Both the position numbers and the translations under genes were made by a program. Under the pieces are notes generated by a model. That model ran no database searches. It was not told where the DNA came from and saw only the letters and a list, made by a program, of their open reading frames with translations. Shown here piece by piece: positions 1 through 9,389 of a DNA stretch of 64,000 nucleotides. The stretch is from Vibrio sp. LaRot3 (GTDB lineage: Bacteria > Pseudomonadota > Gammaproteobacteria > Enterobacterales > Vibrionaceae). Position 1 is the stretch's first letter; every line of letters begins with the position of its first letter. The DNA lies in assembly GCF_027587025.1 (NCBI RefSeq), contig NZ_JAPPTI010000002.1:186001-250000 (forward strand), given 5' to 3'.

Positions 1-131
1 GTTTCGTCGGCATTTTGTGTTGTTGGCTCATTGGCCATAGCAAAAGAAGAGGTACCAAAAACGGCAAAGCCGATCAAAGTAGCGAGTCGAGTAGGCTTAA
101 AAATGACCTTACTTTTATCCATGAAAGTCAT
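1..131 (-). CDS. TonB-dependent receptor, N-terminal fragment (partial)
   Basis: Only the first 43 codons are in the window; the gene runs off the left edge. Reading leftward from the ATG at 131 gives a basic N-terminus, a hydrophobic stretch (LATLIGFAVFGTSSFAMA) and an Ala-x-Ala type cleavage site, so it is an exported protein. An AAGGGA ribosome site lies 7 nt before this ATG; a second in-frame ATG at 122 is less well placed. A Fur-box-like sequence lies about 65 bp upstream. From memory, the gene beside tkt in V. cholerae chromosome II is a TonB receptor, which fits. Export and iron control come from the sequence; receptor identity is inferred from context, because no plug or barrel sequence is visible. 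Confidence 0.5.
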   Translation of the reverse strand, partial: MTFMDKSKVIFKPTRLATLIGFAVFGTSSFAMANEPTTQNADE

Positions 132-193
132 GAGAATTTCCCTTAATAATCAATGGTTCTTATTTGGCTATTTATTGTTAACGCGCCAAAAAT

Positions 194-212
194 GCTAATG
201 AGAATAATTACT
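194..212 (-). promoter_or_regulatory. Fur-box-like operator
   Basis: GCTAATGAGAATAATTACT matches the classical 19-bp Fur consensus GATAATGATAATCATTATC at about 14 of 19 positions by eye. It lies about 65 bp upstream of the exported-protein start at 131, where an iron-responsive promoter would be expected. The rest of 132-400 is AT-rich and I see no gene in it. Confidence 0.6.
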
Positions 213-400
213 AAACGCAAACAAAATATCGAAAAAATAGCATTTAGAGTAAAAACACCCTAAAACAGGTGTAAATCTAGAATAAGACTTATGATAGATG
301 AGCAAAATCCCATAACTGTTAGGGAGTTATGGCAAATCTTAACGAGAGTAAAAGTAGAGTTTGGTGTGAGTAAAAAATGAGGTTGGTATGAATTTTAGCA

Positions 401-430
401 AAAAAAATACCCGCAAAAAGCGGGTATTTT
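401..430 (-). terminator. Rho-independent terminator of tkt
   Basis: Stem ATACCCGC (407-414), loop AAAAA, stem GCGGGTAT (420-427). Read on the minus strand it is followed by a run of seven T, just downstream of the tkt stop codon. Confidence 0.85.
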
Positions 431-451
431 ATTCAACAGAAAGTTGTTCGA

Positions 452-2443
452 TTAGCCAAGAATTTCTTGTGCTGTTTCTACTACGTTTTCTTTAGTGAAG
501 CCGAACATCTTGAATAGCTCACCTGCTGGCGCAGATTCACCGAATGTCGTCATACCGATGATGCGACCATCGAAGCCTACATACTTGTACCAGAAGTCAG
601 CGATGCCCGCTTCAATCGCGATACGTGCCGTTACATCCGATGGTAGGACCGCTTCACGGTAAGCGGCGTCTTGCTTGTCGAATGCATCGGTTGATGGCAT
701 TGAAACAACACGTACTGCTTTGCCTTGTGCTGTTAGCTCTGCTGCTGCTTCTACTGCTAGCTCAACTTCAGAACCTGTCGCGATTAGGATTAGCTCAGGT
801 TTACCTGCGCAGTCTTTCAGGATGTAACCACCCTTAGCGACGTTTGCTAGCTGCTCTGCATCACGCTCTTGCTGTGCAAGATTTTGACGAGAGAAGATAA
901 GTGCTGTTGGTGCATCTTTACGTTCGATAGCCAGTTTCCATGCAACGGCTGACTCAACTTGGTCACATGGACGCCATGTGCTCATGTTTGGTGTCATACG
1001 TAGAGAAGCGATTTGCTCTACTGGTTGGTGAGTAGGGCCATCTTCGCCAAGACCGATGGAATCGTGCGTGTAAACTTGGATGTTCTGAATCTTCATCAGA
1101 GCAGCCATGCGCATAGCGTTACGAGCGTATTCCATAAACATTAGGAAAGTTGCACCGTAAGGAACGAAACCGCCGTGTAGTGCGATACCGTTCATGATCG
1201 CTGTCATACCAAATTCACGTACACCGTAGTGAATGTAGTTACCAGAGAAGTCACTTGCTTCTAGAGATTTAGAACCAGACCACATAGTCAAGTTAGAAGG
1301 CGCTAGGTCAGCAGAACCACCCATGAATTCTGGCAAGATAGCACCGAACGCTTCTAGTGCGTTTTGAGACGCTTTACGTGATGCAATGTTTGCAGGGTTA
1401 GCTTGAAGATCCGCGATGATTTGCGTTGCTTTTGCTTCCCATTCAGCTGGTAGGTCACCGTTTACTCGGCGTTTGAACTCGGCTGCAAGCTCTGGATGTG
1501 CTGCTTCATAAGCTGCAAGTTTCTCGTTCCACGCTGCTTCCTTAGCTGCGCCTGCTTCTTGCGCAGACCACTCTGCATAGACTTCCTGCGGAATTTCAAA
1601 AGGACCGTGCTCCCAACCTAGTTGTTTACGTGTAGCTGCAATTTCTTCAGCGCCTAGTGGTGCACCGTGACAGTCGTGCGAACCAGATTTGTTTGGCGAA
1701 CCGAAGCCGATGATGGTTTTAGTACAGATTAGCGTAGGGCGAGGATCTGCTTTCGCTGCTTCAATAGCGGCATTGATTGCTGCTGAATCATGGCCATCTA
1801 CTGCTGGAATTACGTGCCAGCCGTAAGCTTCAAAACGCTTAGGGGTATCGTCAGAGAACCAACCCTCAACTTCACCATCAATAGAGATGCCGTTGTCATC
1901 CCAGAATGCGATAAGTTTACCTAGACCAAGCGTACCCGCTAGAGAACATGCTTCGTGTGAGATACCTTCCATTAGACAGCCATCACCCATGAAAACATAA
2001 GTGAAGTGGTCAACGATATCGTGGTCTTCGCGGTTGAACTGCGCGGCTAGCGCTTTTTCAGCCATCGCTATACCAACAGCGTTTGTGATACCTTGACCTA
2101 GTGGGCCAGTTGTTGTTTCAACGCCCGGTGCATAACCGTACTCTGGGTGACCCGGAGTTTTAGAATGCAGTTGACGGAAGTTCTTTAGATCGTCGATTGA
2201 TAGCTCGTAACCGCTTAGGTGCAGTAGAGAGTAAATTAGCATAGAGCCGTGGCCGTTAGAAAGAACGAAACGGTCGCGGTCTGCCCACTCTGGGTTAGAT
2301 GGGTTGTGGTTTAGGTGTGAACGCCAAAGAACCTCAGCGATGTCAGCCATGCCCATAGGTGCGCCAGGGTGGCCAGAGTTAGCTTGTTGTACGCCGTCCA
2401 TGCTTAGAGCACGGATTGCATTCGCTAGATGTTTACGATCCAT
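452..2443 (-). CDS. tkt: Transketolase
   Basis: Thiamine-diphosphate enzyme that moves two-carbon ketol units between sugar phosphates in the non-oxidative pentose phosphate pathway. The 663 residues equal E. coli TktA in length. Visible signatures are His25 in SGHPG, NGHG at 63-66, the ThDP/Mg motif GDG at 153-155 with Asn184 about 30 residues later, and the second-domain [11 protein letters not shown] motif. The ATG at 2443 opens on [13 protein letters not shown], typical of the family; the ribosome site before it is weak. It lies 80 bp downstream of tal on the same strand and is probably co-transcribed with it, ending at a strong terminator. The divergent SorC-type regulator beyond tal is the likely controller (inference). 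Confidence 0.97.
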   Translation of the reverse strand: MDRKHLANAIRALSMDGVQQANSGHPGAPMGMADIAEVLWRSHLNHNPSNPEWADRDRFVLSNGHGSMLIYSLLHLSGYELSIDDLKNFRQLHSKTPGHPEYGYAPGVETTTGPLGQGITNAVGIAMAEKALAAQFNREDHDIVDHFTYVFMGDGCLMEGISHEACSLAGTLGLGKLIAFWDDNGISIDGEVEGWFSDDTPKRFEAYGWHVIPAVDGHDSAAINAAIEAAKADPRPTLICTKTIIGFGSPNKSGSHDCHGAPLGAEEIAATRKQLGWEHGPFEIPQEVYAEWSAQEAGAAKEAAWNEKLAAYEAAHPELAAEFKRRVNGDLPAEWEAKATQIIADLQANPANIASRKASQNALEAFGAILPEFMGGSADLAPSNLTMWSGSKSLEASDFSGNYIHYGVREFGMTAIMNGIALHGGFVPYGATFLMFMEYARNAMRMAALMKIQNIQVYTHDSIGLGEDGPTHQPVEQIASLRMTPNMSTWRPCDQVESAVAWKLAIERKDAPTALIFSRQNLAQQERDAEQLANVAKGGYILKDCAGKPELILIATGSEVELAVEAAAELTAQGKAVRVVSMPSTDAFDKQDAAYREAVLPSDVTARIAIEAGIADFWYKYVGFDGRIIGMTTFGESAPAGELFKMFGFTKENVVETAQEILG

Positions 2444-2523
2444 AATGTTTTACCAGTATAAAATTACTTCAAAGGATATTAAGAGGGGAACGCAATCGTT
2501 CCCCTTAAATTAGAATTTTTGGA

Positions 2524-3474
2524 TTACAGCTTAGCTGCGATCATCTCTTCAAGTTTACCTTGGTCAATCGCGAAGTTGCGGATACCTTCAGCAAGCTTCT
2601 CAACCGCCATTGCGTCTTGGTTATGATCCCATAGGAACTCTGCGTGAGTCATTGCTGCTGGACGCTCTTGCGCGCCTTTAGAGTCAACAAGCTTCTCAAC
2701 GACTTCACCTTCCGCTGCTTCTAGCTCAGCAAGTAGCGCTGGAGCGATAGTTAGACGGTCACAACCTGCTAGCTCAAGAATTTCACCGATGTTACGGAAG
2801 CTTGCGCCCATAACTACAGTGTTGTAGCCGTATGCTTTGTAGTAGTCGTAGATTTTAGATACAGATAGAACGCCTGGATCTTCTGCTGCTTCAAAATCAC
2901 GACCTTCTTTTGCTTTGTACCAGTCCATTATACGGCCAACGAATGGTGAAATTAGGAATACGCCTGCTTCAGCACATGCACGAGCCTGAGCGAAAGAGAA
3001 TAGAAGCGTAAGGTTACAGTTGATGCCTTCTTTTTCTAGGATTTCAGCTGCGCGGATACCTTCCCAAGTTGACGCTAGTTTGATCAGGATGCGGTCGTTT
3101 GCGATGCCAGCATCGTTGTACATTTTCATTAGCTGACGAGCTTTCGCTACGCTGCCTTCTGTATCGTAAGAAAGACGAGCATCTACTTCTGTAGAAATAC
3201 GACCTGGGATAGTGGTTAGGATTTCTTTACCAATGTTTACAGCAAGCATGTCACAAGCGTCTTGTACTTGTTGTGCTTTATCACTGCTTTGCGCTTTTGC
3301 GTACTCAATCGCTTGGTCGATTAGTGGTGCGTACTCTTCAATTTGAGCAGCTTTAAGAATAAGAGATGGGTTCGTTGTTGCATCTTCTGGCTGGTATTTT
3401 TTGATTGCATCAATTTCACCAGTATCAGCTACTACAGTAGTCAGTTTACGAAGTTGCTCTAATTTATTGCTCAT
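2524..3474 (-). CDS. tal: Transaldolase
   Basis: Class I aldolase-type enzyme of the pentose phosphate pathway; it transfers dihydroxyacetone units between sedoheptulose-7-P and glyceraldehyde-3-P. Length (316) matches E. coli TalB (317). The Schiff-base lysine is Lys132 in [12 protein letters not shown], and the TTNPSL motif lies at residues 33-38. An AGGA ribosome site precedes the ATG by 9 nt. It is the first gene of a tal-tkt pair, and its promoter shares a 476-bp intergenic region with the divergent sugar regulator. Confidence 0.97.
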   Translation of the reverse strand: MSNKLEQLRKLTTVVADTGEIDAIKKYQPEDATTNPSLILKAAQIEEYAPLIDQAIEYAKAQSSDKAQQVQDACDMLAVNIGKEILTTIPGRISTEVDARLSYDTEGSVAKARQLMKMYNDAGIANDRILIKLASTWEGIRAAEILEKEGINCNLTLLFSFAQARACAEAGVFLISPFVGRIMDWYKAKEGRDFEAAEDPGVLSVSKIYDYYKAYGYNTVVMGASFRNIGEILELAGCDRLTIAPALLAELEAAEGEVVEKLVDSKGAQERPAAMTHAEFLWDHNQDAMAVEKLAEGIRNFAIDQGKLEEMIAAKL

Positions 3475-3950
3475 AATCGATCATCCTATTGTCACGGCGT
3501 GTTCGCTTTTAGTAGGGGTAACGAACACATTTGCAAGCGAGTTAGCGGAAAGCTCATCTATAAATCTAGACTCTCACCATCCACTAACGAAAAACTTTTT
3601 ACCGATAGTCGCAATGTAATGAACATTTGCTCTATCGTTGAGTAAATGATGGGTTCATATTTATCTGATTGGCGCTCAAAGTCAATTATCAAAGCGCCAT
3701 TTAAGTGATGCTCATCAACATTATTTTTGTGTTCTTGGCCGTGAACTGTTGGTTAACCGTTTGCCCTTGCAAGATAGGCGCTGCGACTCAATTTATCTGA
3801 TTGAAATTTGCACTGAGAAAATGTCATGTGCGTGAGCAAAAGTTGCATTTAAATGAGCTTGTGACATATGCTAGGTCAATGAGCGGATGTTCACTTATCT
3901 GCTACTATTTGGGCGTTTTTCAAATTAATACAGTGTAAACCTAGGTGACT
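3475..3950. promoter_or_regulatory. Divergent tal / sugar-regulator control region with repeated 13-mer
   Basis: This 476-bp region has no convincing gene. It holds two identical copies of ATTTATCTGATTG (3659-3671 and 3793-3803 preceded by AT, i.e. 3791-3803), 132 bp apart, and a shorter third copy of TTATCTG at 3895-3901. Direct repeats between a SorC-type regulator and its probable target operon suggest an operator. This is inference; no binding site for this regulator is known to me. Confidence 0.4.
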
Positions 3951-4931
3951 ATGGCGAATCCAAAGCAAGAACCAACACTCGATAGTGCTGATCTCCTGAC
4001 CGAAATCTCGGTGGCTTATTATCAAGACGGGGCGACTCAAGAGGAGATCTCAAAGAAGTTCTCTATCTCTAGGGCAAAAGTCGGTCGCTTATTAAAGCAG
4101 GCGCGTGATGAAGGCATCGTAGAAATTACCGTAAAGTATCACCCAGTATTCAGTGCCAAAATCGAGCAACGTCTTATTGAAAGATTTGGTGTAAAGCGGG
4201 CTTTGGTTGCGTTAGACCAACCCAATGAAGAGGCCCAGCGTCAGCAAGTGGCTGGTTTAGTCTCGCATTATCTTGCCGCAACCATTAAATCTGGTGACGT
4301 TGTCACTGTTGGGCAGGGGCGAAATGTCTCTGCTGTTGCTCACCATGTTGGGGTAATTACTCCACGCGATTGTAAGTTTGTGTGCAGCATCGGTGGTATT
4401 CACCCAAGAGGTGGCATGTTTAACGCCGATCATATTTGTCGACAGTTCGCCAAGAATTATGGTGGCACGTCAGAAACGCTTTATGCGCCAGCGTATGCTG
4501 AAAACCGCGAGCAAAAGTTAGCCTTTATGCAAAATACCACCATCAAGCAAACCTTGGACTCAGCGCGTAAAGCTGATGTCGCGTTGGTCGGTATCGGTGA
4601 TATGAGCGAGAACAGCTACATGGTGGACTTAGGTTGGTTTACCGCTGACGAAGTGGTGCAATCTCGCCTACAGCAAGGAGTTGTGGGTGACTTTGCTGGC
4701 TATGACTTCTTTGATATTCACGGTAATGCCGCTAATACAGTAATGAGCGACCGAGTCATTGGCCTCGGTATTGATGAATTTAAACCTATTTCACAAGTGA
4801 TCGCTATCGCAGCAGAAAACAGCAAGCCATTAGCGCTACTGGGTGCTTTGCGCACTGGAGCAATAGATGTCATCGCTACAAGCGTAAGTAATGCTCTAAC
4901 GGTACTTAACCTTGATGAGCAGATGAAATAG
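3951..4931 (+). CDS. SorC/DeoR-type sugar-binding transcriptional regulator
   Basis: A predicted 326-residue regulator. An N-terminal helix-turn-helix (about residues 15-60, with EEISKKFSISRAKVGRLLKQAR) is followed by a sugar-phosphate effector domain typical of the SorC family (VGQGRNVSAVA, then SIGGIHPRG). The ATG at 3951 follows an AGGTG sequence. An in-frame GTG at 3945 would add two residues and cannot be excluded. The gene is divergent from tal-tkt and separated by repeats, so control of pentose phosphate genes by a phosphorylated sugar is the natural guess. The effector is unknown. It ends just before a long bidirectional hairpin. Confidence 0.85.
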   Translation: MANPKQEPTLDSADLLTEISVAYYQDGATQEEISKKFSISRAKVGRLLKQARDEGIVEITVKYHPVFSAKIEQRLIERFGVKRALVALDQPNEEAQRQQVAGLVSHYLAATIKSGDVVTVGQGRNVSAVAHHVGVITPRDCKFVCSIGGIHPRGGMFNADHICRQFAKNYGGTSETLYAPAYAENREQKLAFMQNTTIKQTLDSARKADVALVGIGDMSENSYMVDLGWFTADEVVQSRLQQGVVGDFAGYDFFDIHGNAANTVMSDRVIGLGIDEFKPISQVIAIAAENSKPLALLGALRTGAIDVIATSVSNALTVLNLDEQMK

Positions 4932-4935
4932 GGAA

Positions 4936-4970
4936 AGAGCTACCCACAATGGTTTATTGTGGGTAGCTCT
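4936..4970. terminator. Bidirectional terminator hairpin
   Basis: Perfect 15-bp stem (AGAGCTACCCACAAT at 4936-4950 and its complement at 4956-4970) with a five-base loop. It lies between the convergent regulator gene and the nuclease-like gene and could end both. Confidence 0.75.
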
Positions 4971-4973
4971 AGT

Positions 4974-6818
4974 CTAAATTGATTTAGAGATTAAGTCGGA
5001 TTTAAGTAGACCACCCTTAGTTAGTAACTTGGCCGAAAAGTTAGGATGTCGCCGAGCTTTAAATGCCGTAAGGATTTTTTGTAGTCCCGCTGCTTCAAGC
5101 AGGGATATATTTATATCAGTGTCCATATCGGCTGCGTCTATAAATGCCTCTGAAAAAGCCGGTGCGACGATCAATACTTGCGCGACTCTATGACCATTTG
5201 ACTCGCACCTTTTAACATAGGCTTTTACTTGTCTCGAAGTGTTAGCGTATTTCGCGAACTCACCATTTTTGAAGGATTTTGCTTCGCCAATTATTACGTC
5301 TTCGTTCTCGAGAGAAATAATGATGTCCGCTTTATCTCTTGAAGTGTTGATTTCTTTACGTAAATCTTCGTCGACATTAAGGCCAAGTTGCTCAAAGATG
5401 CTACGAGTTACTTCTTCAAATTTTGCACCTAAATCGGCTTCTCGAATATCAATGCCTGCTGTGTGCAAGCCAGCGAGGTCTCTAGCGGCGAGTAGGTGGT
5501 AATTCTCAATGAGCCTGTCGTTTGCAGAGGCAAAGCTTTCTATTATCTGAGTGCGAATTGATACATTTGAACGTTTGGACAATCCCATATCGTTTCGAAT
5601 CAAACGAACCTCGTCATTCGTGTATAGATAAAGAATATCAGTAGGCGTGACACTTAGGTTTTTTAGACGTTCTGGGTCGAGAGACTCTTTGGCTTCAATT
5701 TCAAAATCTCTGCGTATACGCTCTTCAACACTTGGGACAGTTTCACTTAGAGCGATCAATAAATCGTTATACCCGCTTACACTTAGCGTACTAAACTCGC
5801 TATCCTGAGCATTCTTCAAGTATTGAATAAGTACATCTATGCGATCTTGTAGGCGCGTTCCTATTCTCGATATATCGAGGTCCATTTCTTCTATTAAGTT
5901 TTTAACGCGTTCCTTGCGTTGGTTTTGAGTGGCGTCTTCATTGTGTAGGTCAACGGCAAGTATGTTACGAATTGAAAGTCCCGAATGAACGATACAAGAT
6001 ATTTTTTCTGCTCTAGAAACGCCTCGAATCTTTTGGCCGTGGTTTTTTAGTATATTCGATAGTTCAGCGTCGCTTAGAGAGCGCAGTATCCTCAAACCAA
6101 ATTTATCATGAAGCTCTTTTCCGGAAATTGAATGAAGCATCTCAACGACTTCATCTGCAATGATCACTTCTTGGCGGCGGCGATTCACGAAAATCACGCC
6201 ATGTTCACGCAGAAACTCTAGTGCGCTTTCGATTCCTAACTCGGGAATCGGGTCGATGCCATGTTCGATTGCTAATACCTCTTCGCGAGACAACCCGAGT
6301 TTGTCAGCCAAAGTATTTAAAATGGAACGTTCATCTTCTGATATTTTGGCTGCACGGTTTGTTTTTGTATCATTAAAATAAGCGGTTTTAAGGCAATCGC
6401 GATAGATAACTAACTTAGAGGTTCTGTTGAATGAACCAGACTCCTCTTCGTCTAATTCATCGAATAAGGTGTTACTCAGTTGATCAATTTTCTTGAACTC
6501 GTTTTGGTACAAGGTTTCAAGCCAGTTTATCGAAGCGATACTGTTTCCATCACGAGACAAAATATTGGTAAGTAACGTCACTTGAGGGGAACTCATCGAG
6601 AGTTGTTCGTTAAGGTGCTTGTAATAGTGAGGCTTGAGAAGCCTAAACAGTTGGGTTATTTCGTTACCTGAAGCTGATTTAAGTTGACCTTCAATTCTGT
6701 CTAGGTGTTCAGAGAGTTTGGGCACATCTTGTGTGACCTGGCAAAGCTTGTCTAAGCAATTTACAAACTTTGAACGCTCCATTTGATTTGTATGTCCGAG
6801 AACCTGATTTAACTTCAT
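4974..6818 (-). CDS. Uncharacterised protein with C-terminal PD-(D/E)XK nuclease-like domain
   Basis: I do not recognise this 614-residue protein as a named family. Residues 1-460 are mostly helical and charged. Residues 247-280 (LSDAELSNILKNHG then SRAEKISCIV) resemble a SAP-type DNA-binding helix pair, and a second similar pattern lies near 400-430. The C-terminal domain (about 465-590) has the order expected of a restriction-endonuclease fold: Glu468/469, Asp498 in DKADIIIS, then Glu512-Ala-Lys514 in IIGEAKSF. The ATG at 6818 was chosen because GGGGA lies just upstream; longer in-frame starts (6851, 6863) lack a ribosome site. It stands alone between housekeeping genes. A role in defence or DNA repair is plausible, but nothing in the context confirms it. 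Confidence 0.7.
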   Translation of the reverse strand: MKLNQVLGHTNQMERSKFVNCLDKLCQVTQDVPKLSEHLDRIEGQLKSASGNEITQLFRLLKPHYYKHLNEQLSMSSPQVTLLTNILSRDGNSIASINWLETLYQNEFKKIDQLSNTLFDELDEEESGSFNRTSKLVIYRDCLKTAYFNDTKTNRAAKISEDERSILNTLADKLGLSREEVLAIEHGIDPIPELGIESALEFLREHGVIFVNRRRQEVIIADEVVEMLHSISGKELHDKFGLRILRSLSDAELSNILKNHGQKIRGVSRAEKISCIVHSGLSIRNILAVDLHNEDATQNQRKERVKNLIEEMDLDISRIGTRLQDRIDVLIQYLKNAQDSEFSTLSVSGYNDLLIALSETVPSVEERIRRDFEIEAKESLDPERLKNLSVTPTDILYLYTNDEVRLIRNDMGLSKRSNVSIRTQIIESFASANDRLIENYHLLAARDLAGLHTAGIDIREADLGAKFEEVTRSIFEQLGLNVDEDLRKEINTSRDKADIIISLENEDVIIGEAKSFKNGEFAKYANTSRQVKAYVKRCESNGHRVAQVLIVAPAFSEAFIDAADMDTDINISLLEAAGLQKILTAFKARRHPNFSAKLLTKGGLLKSDLISKSI

Positions 6819-6973
6819 AACGTTTCCCCGTGCTTTGCGTATAAATTTCATACTAACAAACAAAATAAAATCCGGTATATGAAGATATTCAATTTGTTGA
6901 ATTGCGCACAGGTTGAATATTTACGGTTACATGATTTCTAACCGTGGAGTAACAAAAAAGCAAACTGAATCTG

Positions 6974-7012
6974 CTAACGGAAGAGCAATGACGTTTTCCG
7001 TTAGTTTTTTTT
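6974..7012 (+). terminator. Strong plus-strand terminator without an upstream gene (possible sRNA end)
   Basis: Perfect 9-bp stem CTAACGGAA/TTCCGTTAG, 13-base loop, then eight T on the plus strand. No plus-strand gene precedes it; the neighbours on both sides are minus-strand. A second small hairpin (ACGGTTA at 6923-6929 with TAACCGT at 6939-6945) lies upstream, so a short RNA of about 90 nt ending here is possible. I see no convincing promoter. Confidence 0.55.
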
Positions 7013-7056
7013 GCCGATAAGAATAATATTATATTTGTTATTTAGAGACTAAGATT

Positions 7057-7086
7057 AGTCCCGTACAGTTTTCGCTGAACGGGACT
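7057..7086 (-). terminator. Hairpin after the lipoprotein gene
   Basis: AGTCCCGT (7057-7064) pairs with ACGGGACT (7079-7086), with CAG/CTG pairing inside. It lies 11 bp beyond the stop of the minus-strand lipoprotein gene. The T-tract is poor, so termination strength is uncertain. Confidence 0.45.
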
Positions 7087-7097
7087 GTATTCAAAAA

Positions 7098-7952
7098 CTA
7101 AAAACGTGAATACGAAACAGAAGTGAAGGCGTTAAGGTATCCGTGGTTGATCTCAAGGCCGTCGATGATCACTGGTGTTGGTAACTCAGTTTTTTCCTCT
7201 CGCTTAATATTATCTAGCTGGTGATAGATAAATTCTGCCGCCACTTTAAATGCGGTTTCAGACAGCTGATAGTATTTCTCTCTATCGTTAGCGAGAATGA
7301 GTTCTTCACTATGAAGCTTAGAGTCCGCTTCTGAGTTATCAAATTGAACGTAGTATTTAAGCGTATCGAGAGAGTTGTCTTTTGGATCGACAATGATGAT
7401 GTCGAACTCGTAGATTAACTGTAACCAACTACCAATCAACGAGCTGACTGGGTTGACGTAATGGTTCCAGCTAATAGATACATTGAGTTCGTTAGTATTG
7501 TTGTTAGGGTAGAGCTGTAGCGAGCCATCAGCAAAGTTTAGATTGACCTTATCCCATTGCTTGAACGGCTGTTTTGAAAAGCTGTCATGAAAGTCTTTTT
7601 CTAATTTTTCATTGTTGGCATTTATGCCGATTTCCTTACGATATTCTTCAACTGCTTTCATTTCCGCTTCAATCAAAGCACCAACAATTGCGCCGCCAAT
7701 AGCTCCACCAACCGATGCTGTTGCATCGCCGCTAAAAGTGTTTTGTAGCGCTACCGGAGTGCTATTTTTCGCTAGCTCATTCATCAGTGCTGGGTCTGCG
7801 TAATAACTGTTGATCCCTTTGTTAGCATCTTGCCCTTGTTTGAATAGGTAGAGGTTAATCTCTTGGGCGTTAGTCGACGCACTTTCAAACTCGGGTATTC
7901 GGTTGGCACAACCCACAAGTAATGTGGTGAAAAGAACGAAGAATAATCTCAC
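7098..7952 (-). CDS. Putative lipoprotein with glycine-zipper segment
   Basis: A 284-residue protein of unknown function. MRLFFVLFTTLLVGC is a lipoprotein signal with the lipobox Cys at residue 15, so it should be lipid-anchored outside the inner membrane. Around residues 75-95 a Gly/Ala-rich stretch (SVGGAIGGAIVGALIEAEM) resembles a glycine-zipper membrane hairpin. The rest is hydrophilic, possibly beta-rich, with no motif I recognise. The start is a GTG with AAGGAA six bases upstream. It is monocistronic by spacing, with its own hairpin downstream. Confidence 0.75.
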   Translation of the reverse strand: MRLFFVLFTTLLVGCANRIPEFESASTNAQEINLYLFKQGQDANKGINSYYADPALMNELAKNSTPVALQNTFSGDATASVGGAIGGAIVGALIEAEMKAVEEYRKEIGINANNEKLEKDFHDSFSKQPFKQWDKVNLNFADGSLQLYPNNNTNELNVSISWNHYVNPVSSLIGSWLQLIYEFDIIIVDPKDNSLDTLKYYVQFDNSEADSKLHSEELILANDREKYYQLSETAFKVAAEFIYHQLDNIKREEKTELPTPVIIDGLEINHGYLNAFTSVSYSRF

Positions 7953-8157
7953 GGCATGTTCCTTAATAGATTGGATTTTATAAAAAAGACTGATGTTTCG
8001 AGAGATATTTAAAGGAATTTAATATTAAACTCAGTAATGAACGAACAAAAATGAGAGTTATATTTTATAAATTGCTGATTTAGTGTTGGTATTTAACATT
8101 TTGAAATGATTTTTCTGTTTTTGTATTGTGTCGATGGAGCTGAATAGAAAACGTAAA

Positions 8158-8184
8158 GCCACCTAATCCCCAGTATTAGATGGC
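8158..8184 (-). terminator. Likely terminator of the moeA-moeB-orf98-sseA operon
   Basis: GCCACCTAA (8158-8166) pairs with TTAGATGGC (8176-8184) with one mismatch. On the minus strand it is followed by TTTACGTTTTC, 25 bp after the sseA stop. Confidence 0.5.
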
Positions 8185-8208
8185 ATAAATAAGAAAAGTG
8201 TAATTAGG

Positions 8209-9039
8209 TTATGAGGTCTCAATTGGCAAAGTTTTGTTTGTGCCCCAATCAGTCCACGAACCATCGTAGACTTTGAGATTTTGATAGTCACAGATCAGAG
8301 CCGCAACCAACACTATGCAGGCCGTTACGCCAGAGCCACAGCTAAAGATATATTCTTGCTTGCTGTCATCGAGTAGACCTTGAAGAAGAGATGAAAGCTC
8401 TGCTTTAGATTTGAATCTGTGTTGTTCCATCAAGGTAGCAAAAGGAATACACACTGAATTTGGGATATGTCCACTGCGCACACCTTCTCTTGGTTCTGGC
8501 GTTTGAGCAAGGAAACGAGCCATCCCTCGGGCGTCAACAGTTAGGCTGTTTGCGTTATCGATGGCTTGCTGAACGTAGTGAGAATCGACAAACCAATCGC
8601 TGTTTAGTTGGCCGTTAAAGTCACCTTTACTTACTTTCTTGTATTCATTTGTTGTCACAAACCCACATAGTTTCCACTCTGTTAGGCCACCATCAAGAAT
8701 GTAACTCTGTTTATGGCCCATCGCTTGTAGCATGGCCCAAGCACGAGGAGAGGCAAATGTTCCGCTATTGTCGTAAACAACAATAGTTGATTGGTTGTTG
8801 ATACCGATGGATTGCGCGAGTCGATTGAAGCGCTCCTCACTTGGCATCATGTGGGGTAGGTGAGAGTCAGGGTCACAAAAGACGTTGTCATAATCGAAGC
8901 GAATTGAGTTCGGAATTAGATTGATTTTATCTTTCGGTGATTCAGCAGGGATTTGAAAATCGATACTGGCATCGAGTAACACTAGATTGTCGTCGTTAAT
9001 GTGTTCAAAGAGCCATTGAGCGGTGATAAGTGGGTTCAC
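8209..9039 (-). CDS. sseA: Rhodanese-family sulfurtransferase (3-mercaptopyruvate sulfurtransferase)
   Basis: A 276-residue protein with two tandem rhodanese domains. The active-site loop CGSGVTAC starts at Cys234; CG[S/T]G is the mercaptopyruvate sulfurtransferase type, as in E. coli SseA (281 residues). It transfers sulfur from a persulfidated cysteine to thiol acceptors in the cytoplasm. The start is GTG, with AAGGAT five bases upstream. It lies 32 bp behind a small membrane-protein gene that follows moeA-moeB closely, so it probably belongs to the moe operon. A role in supplying sulfur for molybdopterin is possible but only inferred from position. Confidence 0.88.
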   Translation of the reverse strand: MNPLITAQWLFEHINDDNLVLLDASIDFQIPAESPKDKINLIPNSIRFDYDNVFCDPDSHLPHMMPSEERFNRLAQSIGINNQSTIVVYDNSGTFASPRAWAMLQAMGHKQSYILDGGLTEWKLCGFVTTNEYKKVSKGDFNGQLNSDWFVDSHYVQQAIDNANSLTVDARGMARFLAQTPEPREGVRSGHIPNSVCIPFATLMEQHRFKSKAELSSLLQGLLDDSKQEYIFSCGSGVTACIVLVAALICDYQNLKVYDGSWTDWGTNKTLPIETS

Positions 9040-9071
9040 GTTATATCCTTATTGGAATTTGAGCAGGCTGA

Positions 9072-9368
9072 CTATTGGCATGAAATAAAGCGATAGTTGG
9101 TCTTACCGAACAAATCTGTTTCTACATCTACGGTGGTTTGCTTGGCATCTTCGCAGCGGTCAGCTATTGGAGCAGAGATAACCGCGGTTTCGCTATTGTC
9201 TAATTGCACGGTAAGAAAGCGGCGATGACCATCAAGTGATTGAGTGAGTGTTGAGGTGATGATGTTGAAAGTGCGTTGCTCTTTTACGGTGTGCTGCAGG
9301 CTGATTAAGCCTACCAGCACAACAATTGAAAGCAGAAATGCACTGACGAATACTTTTGGGTTATCCAT
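9072..9368 (-). CDS. Small single-pass membrane protein, unknown function
   Basis: A 98-residue protein with one N-terminal transmembrane segment (VFVSAFLLSIVVLVGLISL) followed by a periplasmic-looking domain of about 70 residues. That domain has two cysteines, at RCEDAK and at the penultimate residue, which could form a disulfide. It lies 21 bp after moeB and 32 bp before sseA on the same strand, so it is in the middle of the operon. I do not recognise the family. Confidence 0.7.
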   Translation of the reverse strand: MDNPKVFVSAFLLSIVVLVGLISLQHTVKEQRTFNIITSTLTQSLDGHRRFLTVQLDNSETAVISAPIADRCEDAKQTTVDVETDLFGKTNYRFISCQ

Positions 9369-9389
9369 AACCTTAAAATCCTCGATGAG

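Noticed and set aside
3840-3885. CRP site TGTGACATATGCTAGGTCA upstream of the sugar regulator
   Set aside because: Only the left half fits the TGTGA-N6-TCACA consensus; too weak to list.
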